Shown: positions 1-12,100, counted from the stretch's first letter. The stretch is DNA of 64,000 bases from Ctenosaura bakeri (GCA_948474755.1 CAOLHI010000414.1:124001-188000), one strand, 5' to 3'. Notes: generated by a model from the letters alone, not told the origin. A program made the numbers and translations.

Positions 1-1184
1 GTGGTCAAAAATGTAAATGAAGGAATTAAGAGAGGAAGAACCTTGCTAACAAGGCCAGAATATCATTAGTATGACAGAAGACAAAACATTAGTATGTGTT
101 TGTAGGGCACTGAAGCACATGCCCCCTCCAAAGTGACTGTAGTTTGAATGAAATTATATTGTCCTTTAAAAATCCTGCTGATGGAAATAGTTATGGATTA
201 TTTTGGATGTATGGATGCATCATGTGGATAAGGGACAGCCATATGCTATCAGGCACAGATAGCAGTACATTCACTGAATCCACCCAGTGTCAGCTTTCCA
301 CTACTGTCAACAGATGAAGCGTCTGTTCATGAATTTTAACTGGATTTTCCATTCTTTTTATTGCCAATCAACAGTTTATTGCCTACTGTTATGATGGTGT
401 ACTTATTAGCAGGAAGGATTGTACCACAACACTGTTCTTCATTAGAGGAAAATTAACCAAAACAGTAATCATACTGCAGACATATAGAGTTAGACTTTTA
501 CAGGCGCAAATCAACTTTAGCTACAGAAACATTTCCTGCATTATTCATGTCCTAGGAAGATGCAATTAGTTACTACAGCTGCCTTAGGTGCCACACTGAC
601 TTCTAGCCTGAATTATATCAGCCAGTGGATGTGTGGAACTGGTTAGATTTCTCTGTGCATATATTAAAGAAAAAGTGAAATAACCCGCAAACTGGTGGAT
701 CTCCCACCCACTCTTTCCTTTCTCCTCTGTAGCACCTATGGTTTGTGCTATGATCAGCCAGAGAGAAAGAGATCTGAAGCAGGCTAGGAGCTGATTTAGG
801 CTTATTTTCCTAGAGCTGTAGTCTTCAGCAATCTGCAAATGGCCAAATGAGACAATGATGGATGCATTTCCTCTCCTTACTCCAGCAAACTGGTGCCTCT
901 GCCTCGGAGGAAAGAAAGGGAAGATCTATATTTTCTGCAGCTTTTTGTCAAAATGGAGCTCACATTCACACAATTCCCATAATATGAAAATCATGAAACT
1001 AAAATAAAAAGATGGACATTTCCAAGTACTCTTTTAAGTACTCTTGAATATAAATCCCAGATATCAACCACAATGCTCATTCATATTACAAATAGGGTGA
1101 TCATATGCCTTCCTTTGTAAGGGACAATCTTCCAACTGAAAGACTGTCAGAGGGCAGTACTTTCTTTGTTGGTCCAAGCACAAC
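1..1184. other. No gene recognised
   Basis: Moderately AT-rich single-copy-looking DNA. I saw no convincing exon, repeat-family match or long open frame. The frames present are short and show no family motif. Confidence 0.5.
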
Positions 1185-1474
1185 TGAGGCCCTTTTCACA
1201 CGGGCTTTCTGTCGCGCGACAGCCCCGTGAGCCTTGCGGGAGTGGGAGCGTCGCTCTGCACGACGCACTCCCACTTCCGCCGCGCTCACGGGGCTGCAGC
1301 GGCGCAATCGCGGGTTTTTTGATTTTCGCCTCAAAGCGAAGATCACCTGCGCTTGCACAACACTCCCGGCACCCATGCGCACTTACCTCCTGTGCGGAGT
1401 GTCGGGGAGGCGACCGGGTCGTGCTTCCTTCCCTCTGCCCCTGTGGAAGAAAGGGGCGGGGTGGGGCGCTAGCG

Positions 1475-1625
1475 CAACAGACGCGACAGCCTCCTGCTTC
1501 ACGCGAGCGGGGTGGGGGACGGATGCAACAGCCTCCTGCTTCATGCGAGCAGAGGGGGACGGACGCGACAGCCTCCTGCTTCACGCGAGCGGGGGGGGGA
1601 CGGACGCGTCAGCCTCCTGCTTCGC
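1475..1625. repeat. Four-copy tandem array, about 41-bp unit
   Basis: The 14-mer CAGCCTCCTGCTTC recurs at 1487, 1529, 1569 and 1610, giving periods of 42, 40 and 41. The linking sequence has an ACGCGAGC core followed by a run of G. It lies inside the 1188-1796 transposon. Confidence 0.85.
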
Positions 1626-1641
1626 CCAGGGGGGAGGGCAG

Positions 1642-1752
1642 CTCGCGAGAGAAGGCTCCTCCAGGAGGCTGCCACTTCCCCCCTCGTTCCTTCACCTGCA
1701 GAAGGAACGAGGGGTGAAACGGCAGCCTCCCGGAGGAGACTTCTCGTGCGAG
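1642..1752. repeat. Long hairpin inside transposon, arms about 52 bp
   Basis: 1642-1693 and 1701-1752 are near-perfect reverse complements around a loop of about 7 bases. Each arm carries CCTCGTTCCTTC or its complement next to the loop and CTCGCGAGAG/CTCGTGCGAG at the base. Confidence 0.85.
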
Positions 1753-1799
1753 CCACCCTCCCCGCTCGTGCGAGAAGCCTCAATGCGAAAAGGGCCTGA

Positions 1800-2950
1800 A
1801 AAATAGCCATAAGGAGGACAGCAGTAGGTGCCTTGGAGTTGCCCATCACCAGTTAACAACTGACTGGTAGACTGGTTGCCTAATTACAATCTTTTCAGCT
1901 AGAGCAAGTAGTACTTCTCTTCAGCTCTTGACCTTTTTATGGGTGTGCGTGTTACATTACACTATGAATAATCTGTTTAAAACTATGGAAACCATATCCA
2001 GGGAACTGTACTTGAACACTGTTTTCAAAGTAACAGGGAGGAAATAAAAACCAGAGGCTTCACAGAATCCTTGAAGCCCATCTATAGACACCCTAGAGAC
2101 CCATGCTTTAAATTATAATCACTGGCCATGATCCTGTGTTGCACATGTGGAGTATAACACTCCACATGCACAGTTTCCCATCTCTTTCCCCTGGTGGTTG
2201 TCAAGGCCTGGTGGGGCACTGCTGCAGCTGTTCCCTAGGTGGATGCAGGGAGGGAAAGGTGACTCAGGCAACCAAGAAACAGTCCCTTTTGGCTGCAAGG
2301 GAAAGAAAAAGTCATTCTCCTTCCAAGACAGTGATCTCGTTTCTCTTCCCACTTGCAGGGAAGATAGCTGTCTTTTTGTCACCTCTCTTGTTGCTTCCTT
2401 TTAGCCAGTGAATGCTTAAAGCAGTGCCCCTGTGGCACTGACTGCTGCTGGCCAGGAGGTTTTGTATGTTGCACAAGGAAGCTTTTTGCATGCCATCCAA
2501 AGGAAGAAGTAAATACACAGAAACCCAAGTTGTACATGTTTATGTCCAGCCATTATTTTGAAATATACACCCATCCATATAACTTCACATATTAAAATTT
2601 TACACTCATCTCTATCATCTGTCTTTTTGTTGGAACGACATATCTCCCTCTCTCAGTTGAGCTCCTTTTATTCTATCCCTCTCTGAGGTAAAGTAGATCT
2701 CTACATAATCCTGAATTTGAGACTAACTGAAAGGTCTCAAGTACACATGCATCAACATAGTTCCTCTATACTCTCTCTTGCACGTGGTCAATGAGCAAAA
2801 GACACAAATATTTCCAGTGTATATCACCACTCCAGAAATAATAACACAACATCTGATCACATGATACTGTAAGAAGAAAAGGATTCCCTATATGGCTCAG
2901 GTCTAGGTTATTTCAAGAACTGTATTTTCTCTTACAAACTTGCCTGTGCT
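1800..2950. other. No gene recognised
   Basis: Unique-looking DNA. Overlapping 60-90 codon frames near 2119-2518 on both strands show no domain, splice context or family resemblance. Confidence 0.5.
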
Positions 2951-2954
2951 TCGA

Positions 2955-3400
2955 GATCTCTTTGAGAGGCCCCTCTTTTTGTTCTGACACCATCACATCT
3001 GGTGGGAACATGGGAGAGGGCCTTCTCAGTGGCTGCCCCAAGGCTCTGGAACTCCTTTCTCAGAAAACTTAGACTGGAACCCTCCCTACTTTCTTTTCAC
3101 AGACAAGGAAAGACTTCTATTTAGACACACTTTTGATGACTGACTATATAAGTCCTGTCCCATCAAAGAATGTGCTGGATCTTGCTCATTGTTATGCTGA
3201 TATGTGTGTGTGTGTTTTTTAATGATATATGCTTTAGCCTGGTTTTAATTTTTTTGATTGTTTAATCTCATTCTAACTTTTGTGGATTTTTAACAATTTG
3301 GTGTGTTTTTTTAAAGTTGTCATAAGCAACTCTGTGTCCCAAATTGGGGAAAAGGTGGAACTGAAATAAATCTAATAAATAAATCTAACAACAATAACAA
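2955..3400 (+). mobile_element. L2-like LINE, 3' end
   Basis: The segment resembles the end of squamate L2 elements: a decayed coding tail containing GAGAGGGCCTTCTCAGTGGC, then a T-rich 3' untranslated region with repeated TTTTAA and TTGTTT, ending in AATAAATCTAATAAATAAA. It is 5' truncated and frame-broken, so it is an old copy. The assignment rests on resemblance only. Confidence 0.65.
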
Positions 3401-3516
3401 TCTGACAGGGGTCTTTTCAACATCTTCACACACAATGTGAAAGTGTTGCAATCTATGTGCCTTTATACAGCATTCTAGACAAGACACATCTATGTAGTCC
3501 TACATGGAACCTCTTG

Positions 3517-3693
3517 GGGCCTTTCCGCATTACACTGTTATAGTGCTATTATTCCACTTTCAACATCCTATGGAAACCTGGGGTTTGCAGTTTGGGGAAG
3601 GGCATTTAGAATTCTCAGCCAGAAGAGCTCTTTAGCCTCAGAATTCCACAGGATGTTGAAATAGCACTATAACAGTGTAGTGCGGAAAGGCCC
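3517..3693. mobile_element. Palindromic MITE, GGCC-ended family, about 180-bp subfamily
   Basis: The ends are GGGCCTTTCCGCATTACAC and its near complement. A TTG duplication lies at 3514-3516 and 3694-3696. The halves are imperfect inverted copies, each containing CTGTTATAGTGCTATT or its complement and an ATCCTATGGAA/TTCCACAGGAT pair. No coding capacity. Confidence 0.85.
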
Positions 3694-3696
3694 TTG

Positions 3697-4890
3697 CTTT
3701 TCTGGCTCTAGAGAGAATAAGGTTAGCTGGGAAGAGCTGTCTAGACAAAACACTGAGCTAGCTCCTATACCAAAAAGATGTTATTCCATCAACTACTGCC
3801 ACCAGGAACATCAGGAATACTAATTAAATTATTGGACACAAGTGAATACCCCAAGGCAAAGTTCTGTCTCTTCCAGTATAACATCCTGCAGTTGGCATGC
3901 AATGCATTATATACAGGAAATTGTACCAGTGTAGAAAGTCATCTTAGGAACAAGGATGATCAGTTCAATGCTCTTTTCTTTTTGTTAGTCAAATTACAAT
4001 TAGTCAAATTACAAATTATCTCCTCCAGGTGAGTCTAAGTATGTAAAATGATCCATTATCCTAAAACAGCACAAGACTGTGAGATATACAAGCCTGAGAA
4101 AACCTTAAGGGTCTGTGCTCATCTTAAAGCCCGTATTAAGATCCCAAACTACCAAAGGTAGTTTGTTCTGGGGGATGCATCTCTGTCTTTGGCCAAGAAG
4201 TATGCTACAAAAACAGTAATGCTTAGAGCATCCATCTTTGAAAAAGAGCTCTGATTTCTGAGAAGGAGTGCTGAAGGCCTCCTGTTGACTCACTGCTGAG
4301 TTCTGGACCTCATTCCAGCTGAAATCACTCTCTTTCAACCCACCAGTATCCCAGGTTTAGGTCAGAGGATCTCATTATCTTCTTCTGTTCCTTAAACTCC
4401 TGGCTCTGACTTAGAAGACCTTGGTTAGCTGTCTCCCACTCTTTCACACTCCTTCAATGCTCTCTAGCTTCTACCTAGGAAGGTCCAAAAGGACTACAGA
4501 CAGGTAATTTTTGTCATCTCTAAAACCTATCTTTCAGGGATTATTTTTCCTGCACATTGTACCTCATCCATCTGTACACTTCTCTAGTGTGTGTATGGAT
4601 TTGGCATAATATCATATTACCATTCCTTTTGAACCCCCCTTTCTCTCTTCTCTACTTCCTCTAGCTACTTCAGATTGCTTAACTCATATCCGTTCAGCTT
4701 TGCAGGCTTGTTCATTTGAGTTAGTATTCCCCTGTCCTGAAGTGAGAGTACCCAGTTTGTTAGTTGTATCTGTTTTGTACTATTTATCATTTTTGAAGTT
4801 CTAGCCTAGTATCTGCTTTCCCCCAATACAATAATTGTGTGTTCTTTTATCCTTGTATCTTCAGTAAAATTATCTTATGGATACTACTGT
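3697..4890. other. No gene recognised
   Basis: Unique-looking AT-rich DNA with short frames only. I saw no repeat family that I could name. Confidence 0.45.
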
Positions 4891-4894
4891 GTAG

Positions 4895-5042
4895 GTGTGG
4901 CTTACTGACTCCAAACTGGCTAAGTTGCATTTCTGCCAAGGCTACAAGATCCCTTACACACGAGTACACTCAGTTCATGTGTTTGTTCTGAGACCATAGA
5001 GGTTAATACAAATCCTTTTTCAGCAAATGCAGGGTTGTTTTT
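4895..5042. repeat. Dispersed repeat, copy 1
   Basis: Shares GGCTACAAG followed by a TCCCTT block and the string TACAAATCCTTTTTCAGCAA with the segment at 6510-6575, so the two are copies of one interspersed repeat. The class is unknown. Confidence 0.5.
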
Positions 5043-5162
5043 TTTTATCATGCATGGGTGAGGAAGTATGCTGAACTGTCAGAAAAATTTAGAAAGGCAA
5101 TGGTTATGGATCACACAGGAAGATTTGCAAACATAAAGGCAAAAGGATGGAGATAAAGCTAG

Positions 5163-5200
5163 AGACAGACAGACAGACAGACACACGCACACACGCACAA
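5163..5200. repeat. Microsatellite (GACA)n followed by (AC)n
   Basis: About five GACA units run into interrupted AC/GCAC units. Confidence 0.85.
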
Positions 5201-5914
5201 AATCCATGTCAGAGATGCATAGCTATTTTAGTCCCTTGTGACACTGGCAGCTGACCCTCAGCTGGATGGAGCAGATGGTCTTGTGCTAAAGCACAGCAAA
5301 AGCTGGTTGTTGCTAAAGCTGCATCTTTGGAAACAGGCTACGTAACGGCCTTGCAAAAGGGAATTAAATGGCAGGGAAAAAATCATCACAGGAAATTACT
5401 CTTCCTGTTCAGAGGAACTGTTCTCTTCCCATTACTAGCTGGTACGAAACTGATGATCTTTGTAGCTTTAACATTAAACCTACACTTCCCACAAGCAGCC
5501 TGTCTTGGTGCCAACTAAATTGACTACTGGAGCACAGAATGATGATAGATCCTCCTTCTCATTCTCCCTGTGCTGGTCTCGCAGGCTCTGGAATGGCATG
5601 GTCGTGTTTTATCCCGCAAGCGGTATCATGGAGTCAGAACCTGATGCTGGGGACTGAGGTCTGTTTACTACCTGCTCCAGGAGATAACAAAATAATAAAA
5701 CAAAAGAGACCAGGCTCAAAAATTGCCACTAGCAAACCAAAAACAAAAATAAAAATGAAGAAAGCATCAGCAAAGGTTTATATACTTATCAAGTTTTATA
5801 CTTAAAATAACATATTCTATTAAATTTTCTGTACGGCTAAATGTATAAGTAAATACATTATATGTAAGCAAAAAATTTAGGCTGATATCCTGCATCAGGA
5901 GATTTCAGTGGAGT

Positions 5915-6297
5915 AGCCATCACAGCTTACCTTCTTGCAGCAGTGTCTGGTGGCAATCCAGGCAGCGGTTTTGCCAGGTAGGGAGTGTGATGGCAGCACC
6001 CCCCTCTGCATGGGACTGGCTTCCTGCAGAAGGGAGCACAATGGACACACTGCTTCCTTCTGCAGCGCAGCCAGGTACTTTCCGAGGCTGTGCTGGGGCA
6101 GGAAGTGCTGCCATCGTACTTTCTGCCCTTCCTCAGGACAGGTAAATGTGGGTCATTGACAGTCAATGACTTAACCCACAATTGCACCACCAGGGGATGG
6201 GAGAGGAGCAGGACCACGATGATGTCATGCAGAAGTGTCATCATGGTCCCGTCCTTCTGTCCCCATGGCGGGATGGGAGGGTGCCGCGGAAAAGGCC
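5915..6297. mobile_element. Decayed GGCC-ended transposon, about 380 bp
   Basis: The right end reads GCCGCGGAAAAGGCC, matching the family terminal repeat. The left end is worn (TAGCCATCACAGCTTACC). The interior matches the elements at 41740-42100 and 53296-53717, for example a CTTCTGCAGCGCAGCCAGG block followed by GGCTGTGCTGGGGCAGGAAG. No clear target duplication remains, so this is an older copy. Confidence 0.7.
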
Positions 6298-6377
6298 TTC
6301 ATCTCTAGTAGTATAAAAAGGAAGAAGGGAGAGGGAGGGGAAAAATGGAATGTGATAGCAATTTTGAGACTATTTTT

Positions 6378-6578
6378 TATTTTGGCACAAGGTTTCATGG
6401 ACATAAACCCACTTCTTCAGATGCCATACACAGTACCTGAGACCTTAATGTCACTCTGTACTGCATCTCAAGAAGTGGGTTTCTAGCTATGAAACCTCAT
6501 GTACTTGTGCCAAGGCTACAAGTTCCCTTGCTTGGTAATAGAGGTTAGTACAAATCCTTTTTCAGCAAATAAAACCAG
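6378..6578. repeat. Dispersed repeat with inverted arms, copy 2
   Basis: About 6391-6425 and 6464-6497 are imperfect inverted copies built on AACCCACTTCTT and AAGAAGTGGGTTT. Segment 6510-6575 matches the repeat at 4895-5042. The AAGTGGGTTT/ATGAAACC wording resembles a common amniote interspersed repeat whose class I cannot name. Confidence 0.5.
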
Positions 6579-6579
6579 T

Positions 6580-8045
6580 TAGTCTCAAAGATGCTGCCAC
6601 AGTCCTTCCCCCCCTCTTCTTTCCTTCCTTCTTTTTATGCATAGAGAGACATATGTCTGGTATGTAGCTTTGTCCCTGTAGCAACATTTCCCAGTGCTAC
6701 CTCCCCTAAGCTCACCTTTTAAGTGATGCAGCCCCTCCAACACAGCCATGTACTTGTTGCTGGAGAGCAAAGGGACGAGCAGAGACATGTCCAGCTATTC
6801 CCTTGTAGGTGGATGTGCTGCAACAGGCACCCACAAGGACCTCAATATCCTTGCAATGCATCCAGCTGCAGGAAAATTGCTGCATCAATCTCCATTGATT
6901 CCTCTGGTCTCCAGTGACACAGAACGGGCCATGTTTTGGAGAAGCTACATCCCTTTAAATAGTGGGTTTGGGTAATGTTGGTCATTGTGCTGTTGGTAAA
7001 AAAACAAAACAAAATCTAACCTCTGAAACGACAGAAAAAAGTGGGGTGGGCTCATGCTGTTGCTGGACTTGTTGGACTATCATTAATTTACTCACAGCCT
7101 ACCAGCCTTAATATGCTATGTGAAATTATTTTTATGGATAGACCAATATTCTGTATCAGCTACTTAGGAACAGTTAAGGAAGTGGATATAGAACAGTTCA
7201 GGATGAATAAATTTAGGCAACTGTTGCACATTCATGATCACTACTTATTTACAATTGTGATGCTATTGCCACAACTGTAATTCCCCCCTCAGCCTACATT
7301 ACTTGGCATCAACTGCATGGGGAGAAGGAGTCCATTCTACAGGCCATCAAAGCATGGGTGAATGGTGTTTCCATCTGATTTGGGGGGTGGGGTAAGGCCA
7401 GGAGAGGTTGCAGAATACTGACCATAGGAATTTACTGATATTTCCTCCCTTTTCTGGCCTGCTGGTTATCACCTGCTGTCATCGTCAGGAAGCTGATTTC
7501 CTTAGGATGTTTCCGCAAACAAACACATATTTTGGGAATAGATTAAATCAAGTGGAAAGGGAAACCTCTGGCCCTCAATAACCTCAAAGTCCACTCACCT
7601 CCCACAGCAATTAGTAGAGATTTTTGACAACAGTGACCTGTTCCTTCTCTGGAAATCTAGAGGGCAAAAGAAAAAGGATGGGGAAAACATGATGGCAAAA
7701 GGAGAGGAAAGAGACGTCCCCTTCCATGTTGGAATCTGGTCCCATCCACTACTGGTTTCAGTCCTGTTGATAAGAAGGCCTCCAACAGATTATCTGGGAA
7801 GAAAATTTGAAAAGATAAAAGTGTTCCCACCCCTGCTTTAAGATTGTCAGGCCACCTGGTAAATACCAGTCTGAATTGAACATATTGGTCTACATCCTTG
7901 TGTTAGTTCTGACAGGAGTAGGCCCAATGAATCAATAAGGTGTATAATCAGGGTGGCTCATTATTCAACATGAGACATAATGAGTTTGTTCTATTTGAGA
8001 ATAACCAACAAGATTCCAGCCATGGTGTTGCCTTTGACCAAGTCA
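6580..8045. other. No gene recognised; one short repeat relic
   Basis: Mostly unique-looking. About 7895-7945 contains AGTAGGCCCAATGAATCAAT, a fragment of the small palindromic family also seen near 14331, 26893, 39285 and 62885. No coding feature is supported. Confidence 0.45.
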
Positions 8046-8047
8046 GG

Positions 8048-8170
8048 TCATAGGATCACAGAATCATAGAGCTGGAAGAGACCACAAGGGTGATTCAGTC
8101 CAACCCCTGCCATGCAGGAACACCCAACCAAAGCACCCATTAGTCCATGTCAAAGCACTCATTTGTCCAT
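8048..8170 (-). mobile_element. CR1 LINE, 3'-end fragment
   Basis: Read on the minus strand this is the typical CR1 terminus. On the plus strand it appears as CAGAATCATAGAGCTGGAAG, then AGACCACAAGGG and CAACCCCTGCCATGCAGGAA. Only the last ~120 bases are present. Confidence 0.8.
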
Positions 8171-9016
8171 GTGGTATAAAGTTATCCACCCTGAGTGGTA
8201 GTGGCTCTCCAGGGTTCCATCCAGAGCTCTTTCGCTTTACCTGTTAACTGAATCTTTTAGATGGAGACGCTAGGATCTCAGATTATTCCATGTGAAAAGG
8301 AGGTACTGTTCTATAAAACTACACTCCCTGTACCAATAGCAGGTACATCGCAACATGTATGCAAGGGGATGCAGTGGAGAAGCAGTGGTAAAATCTTGTG
8401 TTCAGAGAGGTATCCCATCCAAATCCATGGTTTCAGTTTTAGTATAACACTAAGGGAATTTTGGCCAAATATTCAACCCACTCATATCATGCATTCTCCC
8501 CCAAAGAAACATTTTCTTGGGGCTCTTTCATTGCTCCCACTCTTGGTCTGGTAGAATTTCAATCTGACATAGCAGTTTCTATTTTTTCTATTTGATTACC
8601 CTTCCTAAGGGAAGAGAAAGCATGACATCCGACAGGCAGTTCAATATGTCTACAATAAAGTTACATGAGTCAGGTTTCAGTTACCATTCAGTAGAGAAAT
8701 GCTGGAGTGCTGTCTCAGTAGGAGATTCATTCAATTATCAACCCCTCTTATGTGCATCAGAAATATAATTTGATTCTGTATTTTGTATTTTGATGACCAT
8801 AAGTGCATTGCTCAGCTGCATAAGAAATTCTATTTTCATTTTTTCCTTCATAGTTCTGTACATCAAGGGTTGGAGTTTCAAATCTGGGACAAATATATAC
8901 ATTGTCTGACTATGGATCCATTCGGTTCAGCATTGTGCACTCTTAACAAGACACAGCTCTTTAGGGTCTTGGACAGATGGTCTGTTCAAATAAACATCCA
9001 AAAATTCTTTTAACTA
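8171..9016. other. No gene recognised
   Basis: Unique-looking DNA. A 97-codon frame at 8261-8554 shows no domain or splice context. Confidence 0.45.
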
Positions 9017-9152
9017 ATGGGTGGGCGACTTATGGTCCTCTAGATATTGCTGGACTGCAACACCCAATAGCCCTAGGTGGCACAGCCAAAGGTAAAGGAT
9101 GATGAGAACTACAATACAGCAACACATGGGGGGCATAAGTAGGTCACCCCTA
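9017..9152. mobile_element. Short palindromic hAT-like MITE
   Basis: The left end GGGCGACTTATGG and right end GCATAAGTAGGTCACCCC are complementary. The interior has CTGGACTGCAACACCCA against AACTACAATACAGCA. It resembles the copies at 15416-15552 and 35452-35535. The hAT label comes from resemblance of the ends. Confidence 0.55.
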
Positions 9153-9159
9153 CTTTGAT

Positions 9160-9300
9160 TGGACAGACCCAATTAAGGAAGCTATAGACCTGAATGCAGA
9201 AGCTGAGCAGGGTTGTTAATTACATGTATTGGGGGTCTCCTCCTCATAGAACTGCCATAGGTCTAAGCTGGTTTGACAGCAATTAAGAATCAAGAAACAT
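9160..9300 (+). mobile_element. Possible degraded 5S-headed SINE
   Basis: AAGCTGAGCAGGGTTGTTAAT followed by TTGGGGGTCTCC recalls the middle of 5S rRNA, and a GCCATAGGTCTAAG stretch recalls the SINE tail. Very decayed; low certainty. Confidence 0.25.
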
Positions 9301-9577
9301 GAGTGATGGAATTTGGGCTTTCCCCATGCAAACTCATGGAGATCTGGCCTTTCTCTTCAGCACTGCCTTTCTCACTTTCAAGATATTGGGAATTCTTCAT
9401 TTTCAGCAAAAGCAGGTCTAAATCCTGGCAATTTCCATCATTAGTTATTTAAGACAGGTTGCATGGGTAGCGGATTTGCTTCCCTTCTGCTTTTAGGAAA
9501 TGCTCTCTCCCTGTCAACAGCCACTCAGCATTTCCTGTAATTTCACTGAAGGCCATGAATAAAAGAAAGTCCACAAA

Positions 9578-9790
9578 CTGTAAACACACGTCTCTCAATT
9601 GTGACTTTGTTCTTAGTTCAAAATGAACTAAACCCTTTTTTGATGGCAGTGCATGCTTTGACTGCTGTGATCTAACTCAGCAGCTGTAAATACATGTGTC
9701 CCTCTACAGTGACTTTGCTGTTGGTTTAGAAAGAGACTAAACCCTCTTTTTTGGTAGCAGTTCATGCTTTCATTAATGTGATCAAGCCAC
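9578..9790. repeat. Two-copy tandem duplication, 106-bp period
   Basis: Copy 1 starts CTGTAAACACACG at 9578 and copy 2 starts CTGTAAATACATG at 9684. Both contain GTGACTTTG, an AACTAAACCCTTTTTT-like block and CATGCTTT, in that order. The copies differ at many sites, so the duplication is old. Confidence 0.75.
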
Positions 9791-10144
9791 CACCATTGTT
9801 TTTACAGCTATGAAGGATTATGATTTTCTTTTATGTTTTTGCTGGCCAACTCATCAATGCAAGAGACCATGAAAAGCTATAAATTCTTTGAATCTTAATG
9901 TAAGCCATAACCAGGGGTGTAGCTACATTGGGGGCGAGGGGCAAAATAAGGGCATTACCCTTCTGCATAAAATTTTTTTTGCCCTTCTGAATGACATTTT
10001 CCTTCAGTCCTCAAATTTCTAGCATTTGCAGTAACCTAAAACTTCAGTTGAGTACTTAGAAATACAGTTCAGGGATACAAAGAAGAGGGTCAGGCAAAGT
10101 TATCAAGTGAACGTGAATACAGTAAATATAAGAGCCAACAGGGG

Positions 10145-10255
10145 TGACCTTGGGCAAGTTATACTCTTTCAGCTTCAGGCGAAGGCAAAGGCAACCCCCC
10201 TCTGAACAATTCTTGCCAAGAAAATCCCCATTATACATTCAAGCTTAGGGACCCC
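10145..10255 (+). mobile_element. Sauria-type SINE, partial
   Basis: GGTGACCTTGGGCAAGTTA, then AAGGCAAAGGCAACCCCCC, then TTGCCAAGAAAATCCCC match the central body of the SINE seen at 29191. The tRNA-like head and the tail are missing. Confidence 0.7.
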
Positions 10256-10259
10256 GTAA

Positions 10260-12045
10260 ATTAGAAATTTGGGAATTGAAGGAAAATTTCATGGGCACGG
10301 ACAGAATTCTTATTTGGGAGGGCCAAACCTTCCAATTGTCTTGATTTTGCAGGGACAGCCCTGATTAATCCTCTCTCACCCCACTTTTTCAGTTGCTTTT
10401 ACAATTGCAAAATCCAGTGTTAGTTTTACATTTTTCTTCAAAGCCTCAGTTGATTACTCTTTAGTCTTAGGATACCTCAAATTAAAATAAATATATAACA
10501 CAAAGCATGTGACATGTGCTTATTAGGCTGTCAGAGAGTTCACTTTTTAATGAGAGACCACACGTTTATATTTGTCACTTAGAGGGGAATTCCTTCCATC
10601 ACTGAAGTAGCACATCTCTCTTTTATTCATTCTGTACATGATGAAGGTCAGGTTGCAGCTCAGACAATGTGTAGCATGCTACATGAATTGTTTAACTGTG
10701 ATTTTCACTTACAGAAAGATTCTTTTCCCAGTTAAAAGAAATTCACTGGATTTGCATTTCCCTGCAAAAATGATTTCTTTTGTGTCTCCCAAGACTGACA
10801 ATGAAATAGTTCCTGTTCTTCTGAGAATTTGTTTATTTCAAGACATAGGAAATATATGCACAAGACCGTGTGTACATTTGCAAAATGCACACAAACTTAG
10901 TCAATGGCAAAAATGTGTCTAAAAGGACAAGCACACACACACACACACAAACTTATGTTCATATATTTGTGTAAATGCGCCCAAAAAGATGCACCAATTT
11001 CCATGTTGGAAAGTGTGTGTGGATCTCATATCCTCTTCCATGATATGGGACTTGGCTAGAATAAGAATATTGATGAGATTCTAAGAAGCACCATGTAAAT
11101 GAGACTGACAAATGCTCACCTCCCTACTTAGAGTTTGCTAGCCTGATCAGACATGTCACATCCAACACAAGTGAATCCCAGTTCATTTTAATATCAGGGA
11201 GAGAGAGAGAGAGAGCCATAAGTGCAATTGGTAAGGCATGCAAAGACCAGTTCTTGACAGCAAAGCCACTGGACAGCATTGCTAGTAGAGGGGATTGGTA
11301 CAGCAGAGTGGTATTGTAAGATCCAGGATCGTAAGACCCAGGACTAGGTCCAGGCTTGAGAAGCTCTTCATGGTCTCTTCCTGTGTCAAGTGGATTCCCC
11401 CTTGTTTAGTAACAGGCAACAGCAATGCTCCAACAGAGTTGCCTTTTGAATTCCCTTTAATGAACTCATAGTCTCCAACATTTCACAGATGAAAATTGGG
11501 ACATGCACGGCCAGGCAAAATCAAAGTATTCTCAAGAAGGCAAAATTATTAACAAGGAGCAACACACGAGCTAAGAGAGGTTCCAGTAGTCTTCCTGGAT
11601 CTACAGCAAAGAACACAATTTTGTTCCTTCTCTCCTCTCCTCCACCCTGCATTAATTACCAACTATGCTTGCAAGTTGAACTCACTTTGCCAGAATGGAA
11701 ATAAGCTGAAGACAAAAGGGGGAAATTGGGAGGCAGAGAGAGAAACTGGGACATTTTAAAAGCAGTTGAAAAAGTGGGATGACAGATGACTAATTACAAC
11801 CATCCCTGCCAAATTGAGACAGTTGGGTTATGTGAACTCAACAAAAACACTGCTCTAGACCACTATGGGAAAAGAAAACAGTAGCTTCCTGGGCTACATG
11901 CGATGTGGACCACCAGGTACATTTTCCATGATGCCACAGAGCAATGCTATGTTGATGAATTCATGGGGAATAAACTGGCAATTAGAGACCCTGGAAATGT
12001 TTTCATGTGTGTGTGTCGGTGGGTGGGGGGTCAACACAGGCACAA
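10260..12045. other. No gene recognised; microsatellites
   Basis: Mostly unique-looking, including (CA)n at 10932-10948 and (GA)n at 11198-11215. Short open frames have no recognisable product. Confidence 0.45.
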
Positions 12046-12049
12046 AACA

Positions 12050-12100
12050 GCACATTCCACTTTCAATATCCTGTGGAATTCTGGGGTTAGTGGTCAACAC
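12050..12100. mobile_element. Single-arm fragment of the GGCC-ended MITE
   Basis: TTCCACTTTCAATATCCTG followed by GGAATTCTGGGGTTAGT matches one arm of the 180-200 bp subfamily. Neither terminus is present. Confidence 0.55.

Larger units (their letters stand above)
1188..1796. mobile_element. CpG-rich non-autonomous DNA transposon, GGCC-ended family, 609 bp
   Basis: Both ends carry the family terminal inverted repeat: GGCCCTTTTCACAC on the left and the complement of GGCCCTTTTCGCAT on the right. A TGA target duplication lies at 1185-1187 and 1797-1799. The interior is very GC- and CpG-rich, unlike its flanks. It holds a stem formed by 1222-1231 and 1285-1294, a tandem array of about 41 bp near 1475-1625, and a long hairpin at 1642-1752. 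Several overlapping open frames (up to 190 codons) exist on both strands, but they follow from the absence of AT-rich stop codons and the tandem repeat. They show no transposase motif, so I do not call a gene. The element probably depends on a transposase encoded elsewhere. Confidence 0.82.

Noticed and set aside
1147..1849. Overlapping open frames of 95-190 codons on both strands as a gene
   Set aside because: They lie in a CpG-rich transposon with bounded inverted ends. The repeats in the translations follow the 41-bp DNA repeat, and no domain is seen.
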